A stretch of DNA of 64,000 nucleotides from Bifidobacterium saguini DSM 23967 (GTDB taxonomy: Bacteria; Actinomycetota; Actinomycetes; Actinomycetales; Bifidobacteriaceae), in NCBI RefSeq assembly GCF_000741715.1, contig NZ_JGZN01000006.1:124001-188000 (forward strand). Direction: 5' to 3'. Shown here piece after piece: positions 52,674 through 63,359 of this stretch; position 1 is the first letter of the stretch, and every line of letters starts with the position of its first letter. The position numbers and the translations under genes are program-made. The notes below the pieces were generated by a model. That model saw nothing but the letters and a program-made list of their open reading frames with translations. It was not told the DNA's origin and searched no databases.

Positions 52674-53969
52674 ATGAGCGAAGCACTGAGTCCTGAAGTA
52701 TTCGATGCCGTGTGCGAGCAAGCCGATCGGGCGGCGCGCGCACAGGAAAAACTTGCTCGGGCAAACACCGTGGTTAAGAACGATTTGTTACTGGCTATCG
52801 CTGATGCGCTGGATGAGCATGCCGATGATATTGAGGCGGCCAACAGCCTTGACATGCTTGAAGCCAAGGAAGGCGGCATGGACGCCGGTAAGCTTGACCG
52901 TCTGCTTTTCAACGTACCACGCGTGGCAGCTGCAGCGCAGGGTGTGCGTCATGTGGCCACATTACCTGACCCAGTGGGGGAAATCGTTCGTGGCTACAAT
53001 CTGCCCAATGGTCTGCGCCTGACGCAATCTCGTGTGCCACTTGGCGTCATCGGCATGATTTACGAGGCGCGTCCAAACGTCACCGTGGACGTTGCCAGCC
53101 TATGCCTGAAATCCGGAAACGCCGCGATTCTGCGTGGCGGTCACGCCGCAGAACGTACCAACGCGGCAACGCTCAATGTAATCGCGCCGGTGCTTGAAGC
53201 GCACGGTTTTGATGCTGCACTCGTGCAGTCGGTTGATCAGTACGGGCGCCCGGGCGCCACTGCCATGATGGAAGCGCGCGGCCATATCGATGTATTGGTG
53301 CCACGCGGCGGTGCAGGCCTCATCCAAGCTGTCGTGCGTAATTCCAAAGTGCCGGTTATCGAAACCGGTGCTGGCAACGTGCACATTTACATCGATAAAT
53401 CCGGCGATCTCGCCAAAGCCATACCGATTATTTTGAATGCGAAGACCCAGCGCGTTGGCGTATGCAACGCCGCCGAAAAACTGTTGATTCATAAGGATGT
53501 GGCTGCCGATTTTCTGCCGACCATTGCCGAATCCTTGGCCCAAGCAAACGTCGTGCTGCAAGCGGACACCATCTCCTATGACATTATTCAAGGCGCAGCC
53601 ATCGAGGGCATCGATCTCAACCATGCCACAGAAGAGGACTGGGACACCGAATACTTGGCGTTGAAGATGGGCGTCAAAGTGGTGGACAGTCTTGATGAAG
53701 CCATCGTCCATATCAACCAGCACTCCACCGGCCACACTGAATCCATCATTGCTGAGGATTATGAAGCCATCGAAACGTTCACGAAGCGTATAGACTCAGC
53801 AGTAGTGATGGTCAACGCTTCCACACGATTCACGGATGGCGGCGTGTTCGGCTTTGGTGCCGAACTGGGCATCTCCACGCAGAAGATGCACGCTCGTGGA
53901 CCGATGGGACTGCGTGAAATGACCACAACCAAATGGATTGGATACGGAACAGGACAGGTGCGCGCATGA
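52674..53969 (+). CDS. proA: Gamma-glutamyl phosphate reductase
   Basis: Second enzyme of proline synthesis. The catalytic Cys is in [38 protein letters not shown] and [11 protein letters not shown] are family motifs; [10 protein letters not shown] also fits. 431 residues from the ATG at 52674. No ribosome site there; TACCCT ends eight bases before, as in leaderless genes. proB is not in this window. It overlaps the next gene by four bases. Confidence 0.94.
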   Translation: MSEALSPEVFDAVCEQADRAARAQEKLARANTVVKNDLLLAIADALDEHADDIEAANSLDMLEAKEGGMDAGKLDRLLFNVPRVAAAAQGVRHVATLPDPVGEIVRGYNLPNGLRLTQSRVPLGVIGMIYEARPNVTVDVASLCLKSGNAAILRGGHAAERTNAATLNVIAPVLEAHGFDAALVQSVDQYGRPGATAMMEARGHIDVLVPRGGAGLIQAVVRNSKVPVIETGAGNVHIYIDKSGDLAKAIPIILNAKTQRVGVCNAAEKLLIHKDVAADFLPTIAESLAQANVVLQADTISYDIIQGAAIEGIDLNHATEEDWDTEYLALKMGVKVVDSLDEAIVHINQHSTGHTESIIAEDYEAIETFTKRIDSAVVMVNASTRFTDGGVFGFGAELGISTQKMHARGPMGLREMTTTKWIGYGTGQVRA

Positions 53970-54514
53970 GCGAAAACGTTGAGACCAACACCGTAGAGCC
54001 TCAAGACCCGAAAATCGGCCTCAAAATCGCCGCTGAACGATTGAGCATTGTCCGCTATGTCTTCCTCGTGCAGATTGAGGATGGCATTGCATCCGCAGCA
54101 CAGCGCGCCTCATTGGAGTATGCGGATGCTGTACTCATCGGCTGGCCGGAGACCGATTCTTCCGAGGTCGTTGATTTGACTGACGCTCAGTTGAAAGTCG
54201 TGCGCGAGCACATGGAACTGATGGAAGGGTATATTTCCAAGTTCAGCCAGATGGAGCACGATGGCGATATTGACGGCATGACCGACACGCTGATTCGCAT
54301 CACCGAGCGTGTGGCTGAAGTTCGCCGCCTGTACCAGCCGGAATTCCCGCTGCCAACCTTCGCGGAAATCCGCCGTGTGGTGCAGGACGAGTGGGATGAG
54401 GATATGGGCAAGATTGACCCTCAGGAGAACGATCCCACCGCTGATGAGATGGAGCAGGAAACCGAATTCGCAGACGGTCAGGGTGATGAGGCTAATGAAG
54501 GCGGGCAGGCATGA
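53966..54514 (+). CDS. Conserved hypothetical protein between proA and nadD
   Basis: 182 residues, mostly alpha-helical and acidic ([20 protein letters not shown] tail), without membrane or signal segments. I do not recognise a named domain. It overlaps proA (ATGA) and nadD (ATGA) by four bases each, so it is clearly part of the operon. The start is the ATG at 53966, which lies on the proA stop. Confidence 0.8.
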   Translation: MSENVETNTVEPQDPKIGLKIAAERLSIVRYVFLVQIEDGIASAAQRASLEYADAVLIGWPETDSSEVVDLTDAQLKVVREHMELMEGYISKFSQMEHDGDIDGMTDTLIRITERVAEVRRLYQPEFPLPTFAEIRRVVQDEWDEDMGKIDPQENDPTADEMEQETEFADGQGDEANEGGQA

Positions 54515-55236
54515 GTGCGAGTGAGCCCGCGGAACTTGTGGCCATCTCCCAAGAGGAGACCGGTCGCCGCATGTCTGATTTATCCGGTCAATCCGGTGTG
54601 AATGGGCACGGCAAAGGTCGGCTTTCCGCACGCGGCAACTGGCACACGCGCCTGCGTATTGGCATCATGGGCGGCACATTCGACCCGATTCACAATGGGC
54701 ACTTGGTTGCAGCCTCCGAAGTCGCGTGGGTGTATGACTTAGATGAAGTGATTTTCGTGCCCACCGGTCGGCCGGTCTTCAAATTGGATAAGCACGTCAC
54801 CAATGCGGAAGACCGTTACCTGATGACGGTGATTGCCACGGCTTCCAATCCAAAGTTCACGGTCTCCCGCGTGGATATCGACCGCCCAGGCGTCACCTAC
54901 ACCATTGATACGTTGAAGGACATTCGCGCCCAACACCCGGATGCCGAGCTGTTCTTCATCACCGGCGCTGATGCCGTTGCAGAGATTATGCAGTGGAAAG
55001 ACGCTGAGAAAATGTGGGACTTGGCGCACTTCGTGGCAGTTACACGCCCCGGCTACTCTTCTCCGGAAGGCGTAAAACTGCCGGAAGGCAAAGTCGACAC
55101 GTTGGAGATTCCAGCCTTGGCCATCTCCTCGACCGATGTGCGTCGCCGTGCCGAGCACAATGAGCCGGTCTGGTACCTGGTGCCGGATGGCGTAGTGCAA
55201 TACATAGGCAAACACGGCCTCTACTCGCGCAGCTGA
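54511..55236 (+). CDS. nadD: Nicotinate-nucleotide adenylyltransferase
   Basis: Converts nicotinate mononucleotide to deamido-NAD. The nucleotidyl transferase motif [17 protein letters not shown] and the C-terminal ISSTDVRRR are intact. 241 residues; the first 45 are a poorly conserved extension before RIGIMGG, so a later start is possible, but the overlap with the upstream stop supports this one. Last gene of proA-hypothetical-nadD; a rsfS gene, often next, is not present. Confidence 0.93.
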   Translation: MSASEPAELVAISQEETGRRMSDLSGQSGVNGHGKGRLSARGNWHTRLRIGIMGGTFDPIHNGHLVAASEVAWVYDLDEVIFVPTGRPVFKLDKHVTNAEDRYLMTVIATASNPKFTVSRVDIDRPGVTYTIDTLKDIRAQHPDAELFFITGADAVAEIMQWKDAEKMWDLAHFVAVTRPGYSSPEGVKLPEGKVDTLEIPALAISSTDVRRRAEHNEPVWYLVPDGVVQYIGKHGLYSRS

Positions 55237-55296
55237 TTATTGCCTGTGCGCTAGCGGCATAATGCCCGTTCGCGGCCTGTCTGTACGCTGGAAGGC

Positions 55297-58200
55297 ATGT
55301 CTTTTAATGATCCTTTCTCCGTATTCTTCGGCAATGGTGGCGGCGATAATCGTGCGCGCAACCAGTCGAACAACGATGATCCGATTATTCTCAACGTCGA
55401 GGCTGATGGGGATGGCCCCGCTTCCGGCAACAATACGCGCGGTTCCGGCACTGGGCATCCGCCGTTTGGCGGCTCTGCCCGTCCGCGTTTGACTCGCAAT
55501 ACTGCCTCTTCGCACAACAATCGCGGCACCAAGATCATGCTCGGCATTGTGCTGGCGCTGATCATTGTTGTCAGCCTGTTCTTCGCACTATCTCGCTTCA
55601 TCACCGATTTGATGTGGTACGGCCAGCTTGGCTTCCAATCCGTGGTCTGGGTGCAGCTCGGCGTCAAAGTCGGCCTATGGGTGGCCTATGCACTGCTTAT
55701 GGCTTTGACCGGCTTCATTGCCGCATGGCTGGCCATCCGCGCACGCCCTGATTCGGCAGACGGCTCCACCATCCGCATCAACGGTGACGTGGTGGAAGTC
55801 GGCAAATCCTTCAGCTCCAAAACCGCGCGCCGCGTAGCCGTGGTGATATCACTGATTGTCGGCGCAATCTTCGGTGCACAGTTCAATGCGAACTGGAGCG
55901 AGATCTTGCTCATGTTCCATGCGCAAAGCTTCGGTGCCAACGATCCGCAATTCGGTCTTGATAATGGCTTCTATGTGTTCGTGCTGCCGGGATTGAAGCT
56001 GGTGCTGGCAGCCATTTCCATGCTGCTCGGCGTGGGGCTGGTCTTCTCGCTGATCACCCATGTGCTGATGGGCGGCATCCGCATCACCATGCCGGTGAAC
56101 GGCCGCGGTCTGTTTTCCATCACTAAGCGTGCCCGCCGTCAGCTTGGTATCTGGCTGATTCTCAACATGTTGGCTTGGGCGGTTCGTCAGGCGTTCAGCG
56201 TATTCGATCAGCTCACCGTGCAAGGCTCCCGCATCACAGGTGCTTCATACACCGCTGTACATGCGAATATCCCGGTCACCATCATCATGGCTGCATTGAC
56301 AGCCATTCTCGGCGTGGTGCTCGGCGTCTGGCTGATGCAATCGCATGCACTGGAAGGTCCCGCTTCCCTTGGCGTGCGCGCTTCCGCAGCACTGAAAGCT
56401 TGGCGTGTGCCGGTGATTTCCATTTCCGCAACCATAGTGGTGGCTCTGGTGCTCACTGTGGCATGGCCGGCCCTGTTGCAGCGTTTCCGTGTGAACCCGA
56501 ATGCACAGGAAATGGAATCCACCTACATTCAGCGCAATATCGACGCCACTCGTGCTGCCTATGGCTTGGATAAGCTCAAGACCGAAAATTATAAGGTCAC
56601 CAACAAGGGTGAACAGGGTGCGCTTGCCAAGGAAGCAGACACCACTGCTCAGATTCGTCTCCTGGATCCGCAGGTGGTGAGCCCCACGTTCAAGCAGCTG
56701 CAGCAATCCAAGCAGTATTACACCTTCGCGGACACGCTTGCCGTTGATAAATACGATGTGGATGGCGTCTCCCAAGACACGGTGATTGCCGCTCGTGAGC
56801 TTGATCTGGATGGTAACGACAACCGCAACTGGGTGAACGACCACACGGTATACACCCACGGTTACGGTGTGGTGGCCGCTTATGGTAACAAGGTTACCGC
56901 CGATGGCCAGCCGGAATTCTTCGAATCCGGCATCCCGACACAAGGCAAGCTCACCGAATCCCAGAAGTATGAACCGCGTATCTACTTCTCCCCGAACACC
57001 ACCGAATACTCCATCGTTGGCGCCCCAAGCGGCACTCAGCCGTGGGAGTTCGATTACCCAACCGGTTCCGAAGGAGCATTAACCACCTTCAAGGGCAACG
57101 GTGGCCCCTCGGTGGGCAATTTGTTGTCGCGTTTGCTCTATGCGATTCGTTTCGGCTCCGATCAGATCTTGTTCTCTGACCGTGTGACCTCTGAATCGCA
57201 GATCTTGTACGATCGTTCCCCCAAGGAACGCGTGGCCAAGGTGGCTCCATACCTGACGCTTGACGGCCGCGTCTACCCGGCAGTGGTCGACGGTCGAGTC
57301 AAGTGGATTGTGGACGGTTACACCACCTCCGACGCTTACCCGTACTCGCAGATGACCAACCTTGGCACCGCCACTCAGGATTCCACCACGGTTTCCTCCT
57401 CGACGGTTTCCTCGCTGGGCTCTCAGCAGGCCAACTACATCCGCAACTCGGTTAAGGCCACCGTCGATGCATACGACGGTTCCGTGGACCTATACGTCTG
57501 GGATACCTCCGACCCGGTGATTAAGGCATGGGAGCAGATCTTCCCTGGTCAGTACCACCAGCTGAGCGATATTTCCGGTGATCTGATGAGCCATATGCGC
57601 TACCCGGAAAGCTTGTTCAAGGTGCAGCGCGAACTGCTTTCCAAGTACCATGTGACTTCCGCCAGCCAGTACTACTCCGGTGAGGACTTCTGGCAGACGC
57701 CGGTCGATCCCACTGAGTCCCAGGCCCAGCAGGATCAGGACATTCTGCAGCCGCCGTATTACCTGACGCTGCAAACCGGTGGCACTAAGGAGCCGATCTT
57801 CTCTTTGACCTCTACGTATATTCCGGCAGGCCAGTCCACTCGTGAGATTCTGACCGGATTCCTCTCAGTGGATTCCGACGCCGGTAATCAGAAGGGCAAG
57901 ATTGGCCCGAACTATGGCACTATTCGACTGCAGGAATTGCCGAAGGATTCCAATGTGCCGGGCCCTGGACAGGCTCAGAACAATTTCAACGCCAATGCCG
58001 ATGTGTCCAAGGAACTGAACCTGCTGCAGTCCGGCGACACCAAGGTGGTGCGAGGTAACCTGTTGACCCTGCCGCTCGGTGGAGGTCTGGTCTACGTGCA
58101 ACCGGTGTACGTGAAGTCCTCAGGTGCCACGTCCTTCCCATTGTTGAAGAAGACGTTGGTGGCCTTTGGCGATCAAGTCGGTTTCGCGGATACGTTGGAT

Positions 58201-58530
58201 GAGGCATTGGATCAGGTGTTCGGTGGTGATTCCGGTGCCAGCGCCGGTGACGCCGAGAACGTGAACGGTTCGGATTCTTCGAGCTCATCCAACAAGTCGG
58301 CGGAATCGAACAAGTCCGAGAATCAAAATGGTTCCAACCAGTCCAACGCCAATGGCTCTGATGAAGCAACCACTTCGCGCAGCCCTGAACTCCAGCAGGC
58401 GCTGAACGATGCCGCTCAAGCCATGAAGGACAGCCAGGACGCCATGAAGAATGGTGACTGGACCGCCTACGGTGAAGCCCAGAAGAAGCTCGAAGACGCC
58501 ATCAACAAGGCCATTGAGCTCGACAAGTAA
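55297..58530 (+). CDS. UPF0182 family large membrane protein
   Basis: 1077 residues. The N-terminal 75 residues are charged or disordered (NRARNQSNNDD); seven hydrophobic helices follow to about residue 370; the rest is a large extracellular domain (repeated HTVYTHGYGVVAAYGNK- and SDRVTSESQILYDRSP-type motifs of the family) ending in a Ser/Glu tail and an alpha helix (ELQQALNDAAQAMKDSQDA). The family is widespread in actinobacteria and of unknown function. No strong ribosome site; GGAAGG touches the ATG and TACGCT lies seven bases before, suggesting a leaderless start. Confidence 0.92.
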   Translation: MSFNDPFSVFFGNGGGDNRARNQSNNDDPIILNVEADGDGPASGNNTRGSGTGHPPFGGSARPRLTRNTASSHNNRGTKIMLGIVLALIIVVSLFFALSRFITDLMWYGQLGFQSVVWVQLGVKVGLWVAYALLMALTGFIAAWLAIRARPDSADGSTIRINGDVVEVGKSFSSKTARRVAVVISLIVGAIFGAQFNANWSEILLMFHAQSFGANDPQFGLDNGFYVFVLPGLKLVLAAISMLLGVGLVFSLITHVLMGGIRITMPVNGRGLFSITKRARRQLGIWLILNMLAWAVRQAFSVFDQLTVQGSRITGASYTAVHANIPVTIIMAALTAILGVVLGVWLMQSHALEGPASLGVRASAALKAWRVPVISISATIVVALVLTVAWPALLQRFRVNPNAQEMESTYIQRNIDATRAAYGLDKLKTENYKVTNKGEQGALAKEADTTAQIRLLDPQVVSPTFKQLQQSKQYYTFADTLAVDKYDVDGVSQDTVIAARELDLDGNDNRNWVNDHTVYTHGYGVVAAYGNKVTADGQPEFFESGIPTQGKLTESQKYEPRIYFSPNTTEYSIVGAPSGTQPWEFDYPTGSEGALTTFKGNGGPSVGNLLSRLLYAIRFGSDQILFSDRVTSESQILYDRSPKERVAKVAPYLTLDGRVYPAVVDGRVKWIVDGYTTSDAYPYSQMTNLGTATQDSTTVSSSTVSSLGSQQANYIRNSVKATVDAYDGSVDLYVWDTSDPVIKAWEQIFPGQYHQLSDISGDLMSHMRYPESLFKVQRELLSKYHVTSASQYYSGEDFWQTPVDPTESQAQQDQDILQPPYYLTLQTGGTKEPIFSLTSTYIPAGQSTREILTGFLSVDSDAGNQKGKIGPNYGTIRLQELPKDSNVPGPGQAQNNFNANADVSKELNLLQSGDTKVVRGNLLTLPLGGGLVYVQPVYVKSSGATSFPLLKKTLVAFGDQVGFADTLDEALDQVFGGDSGASAGDAENVNGSDSSSSSNKSAESNKSENQNGSNQSNANGSDEATTSRSPELQQALNDAAQAMKDSQDAMKNGDWTAYGEAQKKLEDAINKAIELDK

Positions 58531-58542
58531 TAATTGATTAGG

Positions 58543-58586
58543 ATTCGGCGCTGGTGAGCAGATTGTGCTGTGCACCAGCGCCGAAT
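58543..58586 (+). repeat. Perfect 14-bp inverted repeat before the GNAT gene
   Basis: ATTCGGCGCTGGTG (58543-58556) and CACCAGCGCCGAAT (58573-58586), loop of 16 bases holding AGCA/TGCT. It could end the UPF0182 transcript, but has no T-run. It lies just upstream of the possible -10 TATTCT (58589-58594) of the next gene. Confidence 0.7.
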
Positions 58587-58602
58587 GCTATTCTCTACAA
58601 CC

Positions 58603-59106
58603 ATGCCATACACATTCCGCGCAGCAACCTCATCCGATACTCAAGCCATCACTGATATCTACAACGCATCCGTCATCGCAGGCGGCTCCACCGCCGATCT
58701 GACTCCAAGAACGTTTGAACAGCGTCAGGATTGGGTGGATTCTCACAAGCCGCCGTACGGTGTGTTCGTGGTCGAATCATCGGAGCAACCCGGTCTTGTT
58801 ATCGGTTTCGGCGCACTGTCCGTGTTCTATGACCGTGCCGGCTACGATGGTGTCACCGATCTCGCTTACTACATCGACCCCGCATGGCAGGGCAAAGGCG
58901 TGGGCACCTTTATGCTTCAGCATCTCTTGGATGAAGCTCGTAACCGCCACATGCGCAAGGCGTGCGGCATCATTTTCGCCGACAATGCCGGCTCCATTGC
59001 ACTGATGCATCGCTTTGGATTCACCCAGTTCGGCCTGATGCCGGCTGCCGCGACCGATTCCACCGGCGCTATGCGGGATATGTCCTATTGGTATTTGGAT
59101 TTGTGA
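58603..59106 (+). CDS. GNAT family N-acetyltransferase (phosphinothricin acetyltransferase-like)
   Basis: 167 residues. Begins YTFRAATSSDTQAITDIYNA, with the acetyl-CoA loop in IDPAWQGKGVGTFMLQHLL, and an Asn-Ala stretch in FADNAGSIALMHRFGF. The layout matches the Pat/YncA group; some members detoxify phosphinothricin, others act on amino acids. TATTCT lies eight bases before the ATG and no ribosome site is seen, so a leaderless start is likely. No operon partner. Confidence 0.88.
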   Translation: MPYTFRAATSSDTQAITDIYNASVIAGGSTADLTPRTFEQRQDWVDSHKPPYGVFVVESSEQPGLVIGFGALSVFYDRAGYDGVTDLAYYIDPAWQGKGVGTFMLQHLLDEARNRHMRKACGIIFADNAGSIALMHRFGFTQFGLMPAAATDSTGAMRDMSYWYLDL

Positions 59107-59164
59107 TCCTGCTGAAGGGGTCAGGGTACAATCTTCAAAGTTAATTAGGCTTTGAAGGAGAAAC

Positions 59165-59764
59165 ATGGCATCGGACTTTTGGCTGATTGCAGGATTGGGC
59201 AACCCTGGTAAGAAATATGAAGGCACCCGCCACAACATGGGCTTCATGGTGGCGGATGTGCTCGCCGAACGTTGGACGGTGAACTTCGCCGACCACAAGG
59301 GCTTGGCCATGCTCGGTAAAAGCACGATGAATCTCGATGGCCGCACGGTGAAGTTCTTCCTCGCCAAGCCTTTGACCTATATGAACGAATCCGGCAACGC
59401 CGTGGCTTCCATCGCGGCCTATTACCAGATTGAGCCGGATCATATCGTGGTGATTCACGATGATATGGATTTGGAATTCGGCCGCATCAAGGTCAAATCC
59501 GGCGGTTCCGCGGGTGGGCACAACGGCATCAAGTCCATCGACCGTTCGCTGGGCACACCGAAATACGCGCGCGTGCGTATGGGTGTTGGCCATGCCAAGC
59601 GTGGTCCCAACGCGCATGACAATACGGTGAACTGGGTGCTCGGCGGGTTCGGCCCGGATCAGCGCAAGCAGCTGCCGGATTTCCTAGCTGATGGTGCCGA
59701 TGCCGCTGAAGACATCATTTTCAAGGGGCTTGCCAAGACCCAGGAGAAGTTCAATGGCCGCTGA
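59165..59764 (+). CDS. pth: Peptidyl-tRNA hydrolase
   Basis: Recycles tRNA from prematurely released peptidyl-tRNA. GLGNPGKKYEGTRHNMGFM holds the catalytic Asn-His pair; HDDMDLEFGRIKVKSGGSAGGHNGIKSI is the second signature. 199 residues. GAAGGAGAA before the ATG. It overlaps mfd by 11 bases, a common actinobacterial pairing. Confidence 0.96.
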   Translation: MASDFWLIAGLGNPGKKYEGTRHNMGFMVADVLAERWTVNFADHKGLAMLGKSTMNLDGRTVKFFLAKPLTYMNESGNAVASIAAYYQIEPDHIVVIHDDMDLEFGRIKVKSGGSAGGHNGIKSIDRSLGTPKYARVRMGVGHAKRGPNAHDNTVNWVLGGFGPDQRKQLPDFLADGADAAEDIIFKGLAKTQEKFNGR

Positions 59765-62700
59765 CGCCGCAAAGTCCGCTGACGCGTCTGCCATCACCGC
59801 AGCGGCGGCGAACGGTCAGCCCATCGATGGTTCGCTCTCAGGCGTATTGAGTGAGCTGGGCCGCGATCCGAATTTTCGAGCACTTACGGCCGGCGAGATT
59901 GAGCCCAGCGAAAACGCCGCAGACCCCTCATTGCTGGTCGGCATGCCGGAAGGTTTACGCCCGGCACTGGTGGCCGCCATCGGGCAAGGAATGAACGGCA
60001 AACCCGGCAAACCAGTGGTTATGGTCGTGGCCTCTGGCCGTGAAGCTGAGGAAACCGTGGGCGCGCTGCGCTCTTGGTATGATGGCGATCCGAACGACAT
60101 CGCCCAATTGGAGGCATGGGAGACCCTGCCGCACGAGCGACTAAGCCCGCGCGCGGATACGGTGGCCAGTCGTATGGCCGTATTCCGCAGATTGAAGCAC
60201 CCCGACCAGAACAATCCGATGTTCGGTCCGATTCGCATTCTTGTTATGCCGATTCGTTCGCTGATTCAGCCGGTGGTCAAAGGCTTGGGCGACGTGGAAC
60301 CTTTGGTGTTCACCTTGGGGGAGGAGCTTGCGCTCGATGAGGCCGCTAAACGGCTCATCGAGAACGCCTACACGCGCGTGGACTTGGTCATGGACCGAGG
60401 TGAATTCGCGGTTCGCGGCGGCATCCTCGACGTATTCCCTCCAACAGCCCCGCACCCGGTGCGCATCGAATTCTTTGGCGACGAAATCGACACCATCAAG
60501 GAATTCCACGCCTCCGACCAGCGCACCTACGGCAATGGTCTCAAAACCATTTGGGCTACCGCATGCCGCGAACTGCAGCTCACCGATGCAGTGCGAAAGC
60601 GTGCCAAAGCGCTGATCGGCTCGATTCCCAATGCCGAAGATATGCTCGAATCCATCGCCAACGCCATTCCTGTCGAAGGTATGGAATCGTTGATGCCTGC
60701 GCTTGTGGATCATCTCGAGCCTGTGGGCTCTATGCTGCCCGAGCATGCCGTGATTGTGCTGAGCGACCCGGAAAAACTGCGCCGTTCCGCTGAAGACTTG
60801 GCAAAGACCGCCAACGAATTCCTTGCAGCTAGCTGGCATGTGGCCGCATCCGGCCACGGTGCCGGCGCGCCCATCAGCTTCGACGAAGCCAGCTTCCTGG
60901 ATTACTCGGAAACCATCAGTTCGCTTGAATATTCCGAGCATGATGTGATTCGCTTGACCAGCTTTGGCGTGGACGCCACTCTGCCCGGCCATGTGCAATT
61001 GGATGCGCAGAATCCAGCAGAGTTTCGTGGAGATGAAACCAAAGCCGCTCAAGGTATCGAAGGATTAATCGATGCCGGCTGCCAAGTGACCATCACCGCC
61101 GCCGCAGCCGGTACCTTGGCCAGACTTAAACGTGCGATTAATACCACCGGTATTACTACATTCGATTGCATCCGGTCTCAAGCCATCGACGGTTTCGTAG
61201 ACAAAGCCGCCAAAATCGCGTTGCTTACCGAACGCGACCTGACTGGTCGTACTTCGGCTGTGGCCGTAGCCAAAACGCCGAAGCGCCGCCGCAAAGTCAT
61301 CGATCTGGTGGAGCTCAAAAAGGGTGACTATGTGGTGCATGAGCAGCACGGTATCGGCCGGTTTGTGGAAATGCGTCAGCGCACCATCGGTACCGGCGCG
61401 AACCGCACCACCCGCGAGTATTTGGTCATTGAATACGCGCCTTCCAAACGAGGTGCGCCCGCGGATAAGCTGTTTATTCCCACTGACCAGCTCGATCAGG
61501 TCAGCAAGTACATCGGTGCTGAAGCTCCGAAGCTTAACAAGCTCGGTGGCTCGGATTGGGCGGCGACCAAGGCCAAAGCTCGCAAGCATGTGCGTGAAAT
61601 CGCCGATGATTTGATCAAGTTGTACTCCGCTCGCCAGCGTGCGAAAGGCTTCGCGTTTGGCCCGGATACGCCGTGGCAGAAGGAACTGGAAGACGCGTTC
61701 CCGTATCAGGAAACGGCCGATCAGCTCACCACGATTGATGAAGTCAAGGCGGATATGGAAAAGCCTGTGCCGATGGACCGCTTGATTTGCGGCGACGTGG
61801 GCTTCGGCAAAACCGAAATCGCCGTGCGCGCCGCCTTCAAAGCCGTACAGGACGGCAAGCAAGTGGCCGTACTCGTGCCCACCACGCTGCTTGTCCAGCA
61901 GCATTATGAGACGTTCACCGAGCGCTTTGAAGGATTCCCGGTGGATGTGGCCGCTATGAGTCGATTCCAAACCACCAAGGAGATCAACGCCACCATTGAA
62001 GGTTTGGCAGCCGGCTCGGTGGATGTGGTCATCGGTACCCATAAGCTGCTGAACCCGAAGATCAAGTTCAAGGATTTGGGGCTCGTCATCATCGATGAGG
62101 AGCAGCGTTTCGGCGTGGAACATAAGGAAACGTTGAAAGCTCTGCGTACCAACGTGGATGTGCTCTCCTTATCTGCAACGCCTATTCCTCGTACGCTTGA
62201 AATGGCGGTGACCGGTATTCGCGAAATGTCGACGCTGGCCACGCCACCTGAGGACCGACTGCCGGTGCTCACCTATGTGGGTGCCTACGAGGACGCGCAG
62301 GTCACTGCGGCCGTACGCCGTGAACTGCTGCGCGGAGGCCAGGTGTTCTACGTGCATAATCGCGTGCAGGACATCTCCCACATCGCCGACAAGATTCACA
62401 CACTCGTGCCTGAAGCGCGCGTGGGCATCGCGCACGGCAAGATGGGGGAGAAACAGCTCGACCAGATCATCCGCGACTTCTGGCATCGCGACATCGACGT
62501 GCTCGTGTGCACTACGATCATCGAAACCGGTCTGGATATCTCCAATGCCAATACGTTGATCGTGGACCATGCCGACCGCTTCGGTCTTTCTCAATTGCAC
62601 CAGTTGCGCGGCCGCGTGGGCCGAGGGCGCGAACGCGCATACGCCTACTTCCTCTATGACCCGACCAAGCCGATGACCGAACAGTCTCACGACCGATTGG

Positions 62701-63359
62701 CCACCATCGCGCAGAACACTGCATTGGGCTCCGGCTTCGACGTGGCCATGAAGGATTTGGAATTGCGCGGCACCGGCAACCTGCTGGGCGACGAACAGTC
62801 CGGTCATATTGAAGGCGTGGGCTTCGACCTCTACGTGCGCATGGTTTCCGAAGCCGTGGAGAAATACAAGGAGCCCGAGGAAACCGTCGAACCGATTTCC
62901 GTATCCGTGGATTTGCCGATTGAAGCATCCATTCCGGTGGATTACATCGATTCGGACAAGCTGCGTCTCGAGGCATACCGCAAGCTCGCCTCCGCCCGCA
63001 ACGAGAACGATCTCAAGGATCTTCAAGAGGAACTTACCGATCGTTACGGCAAGCCGCCGGTCGAATTCGAGACCCTGTTCGATGTTGCGCGCTTGAAGTT
63101 CAAAGCACGCAAACTCGGAATCTCGGAAATCCTCGCGCAATCGAACCGCGTGCGTATTGGTCGCATCGATCCGCCTGAATCCATCCAAATGCGTATGGCG
63201 AGAATCTACAAGGGAGCCCAATACCGTCCGGTCACGCATCAATTGTTGGTACCTGCACCATTCAACGGTTCGCTCGGTCAGGGCCCAATGAGCTCCGACC
63301 AAATCGTCCTATGGGCCAACCAACTCCTTGACGATTTAGCATGGAGGCCACAACGATGA
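59754..63359 (+). CDS. mfd: Transcription-repair coupling factor Mfd
   Basis: ATP-driven translocase that removes stalled RNA polymerase and recruits UvrA. About 1201 residues. UvrB-homology module (about 60-390), RNA-polymerase interaction domain (starting KGDYVVHEQHGIGRFVEM, about 515), then two RecA-like domains with DRLICGDVGFGKTEIAVR (Walker A), VIIDEEQRFGVEHKE and SATPIPRTLEMA, and the C-terminal D7 region. The ATG at 59754 is preferred because AGGAGAAG lies before it. Ends overlapping the aldo/keto reductase start (ATGA). Confidence 0.96.
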   Translation: MAADAAKSADASAITAAAANGQPIDGSLSGVLSELGRDPNFRALTAGEIEPSENAADPSLLVGMPEGLRPALVAAIGQGMNGKPGKPVVMVVASGREAEETVGALRSWYDGDPNDIAQLEAWETLPHERLSPRADTVASRMAVFRRLKHPDQNNPMFGPIRILVMPIRSLIQPVVKGLGDVEPLVFTLGEELALDEAAKRLIENAYTRVDLVMDRGEFAVRGGILDVFPPTAPHPVRIEFFGDEIDTIKEFHASDQRTYGNGLKTIWATACRELQLTDAVRKRAKALIGSIPNAEDMLESIANAIPVEGMESLMPALVDHLEPVGSMLPEHAVIVLSDPEKLRRSAEDLAKTANEFLAASWHVAASGHGAGAPISFDEASFLDYSETISSLEYSEHDVIRLTSFGVDATLPGHVQLDAQNPAEFRGDETKAAQGIEGLIDAGCQVTITAAAAGTLARLKRAINTTGITTFDCIRSQAIDGFVDKAAKIALLTERDLTGRTSAVAVAKTPKRRRKVIDLVELKKGDYVVHEQHGIGRFVEMRQRTIGTGANRTTREYLVIEYAPSKRGAPADKLFIPTDQLDQVSKYIGAEAPKLNKLGGSDWAATKAKARKHVREIADDLIKLYSARQRAKGFAFGPDTPWQKELEDAFPYQETADQLTTIDEVKADMEKPVPMDRLICGDVGFGKTEIAVRAAFKAVQDGKQVAVLVPTTLLVQQHYETFTERFEGFPVDVAAMSRFQTTKEINATIEGLAAGSVDVVIGTHKLLNPKIKFKDLGLVIIDEEQRFGVEHKETLKALRTNVDVLSLSATPIPRTLEMAVTGIREMSTLATPPEDRLPVLTYVGAYEDAQVTAAVRRELLRGGQVFYVHNRVQDISHIADKIHTLVPEARVGIAHGKMGEKQLDQIIRDFWHRDIDVLVCTTIIETGLDISNANTLIVDHADRFGLSQLHQLRGRVGRGRERAYAYFLYDPTKPMTEQSHDRLATIAQNTALGSGFDVAMKDLELRGTGNLLGDEQSGHIEGVGFDLYVRMVSEAVEKYKEPEETVEPISVSVDLPIEASIPVDYIDSDKLRLEAYRKLASARNENDLKDLQEELTDRYGKPPVEFETLFDVARLKFKARKLGISEILAQSNRVRIGRIDPPESIQMRMARIYKGAQYRPVTHQLLVPAPFNGSLGQGPMSSDQIVLWANQLLDDLAWRPQR

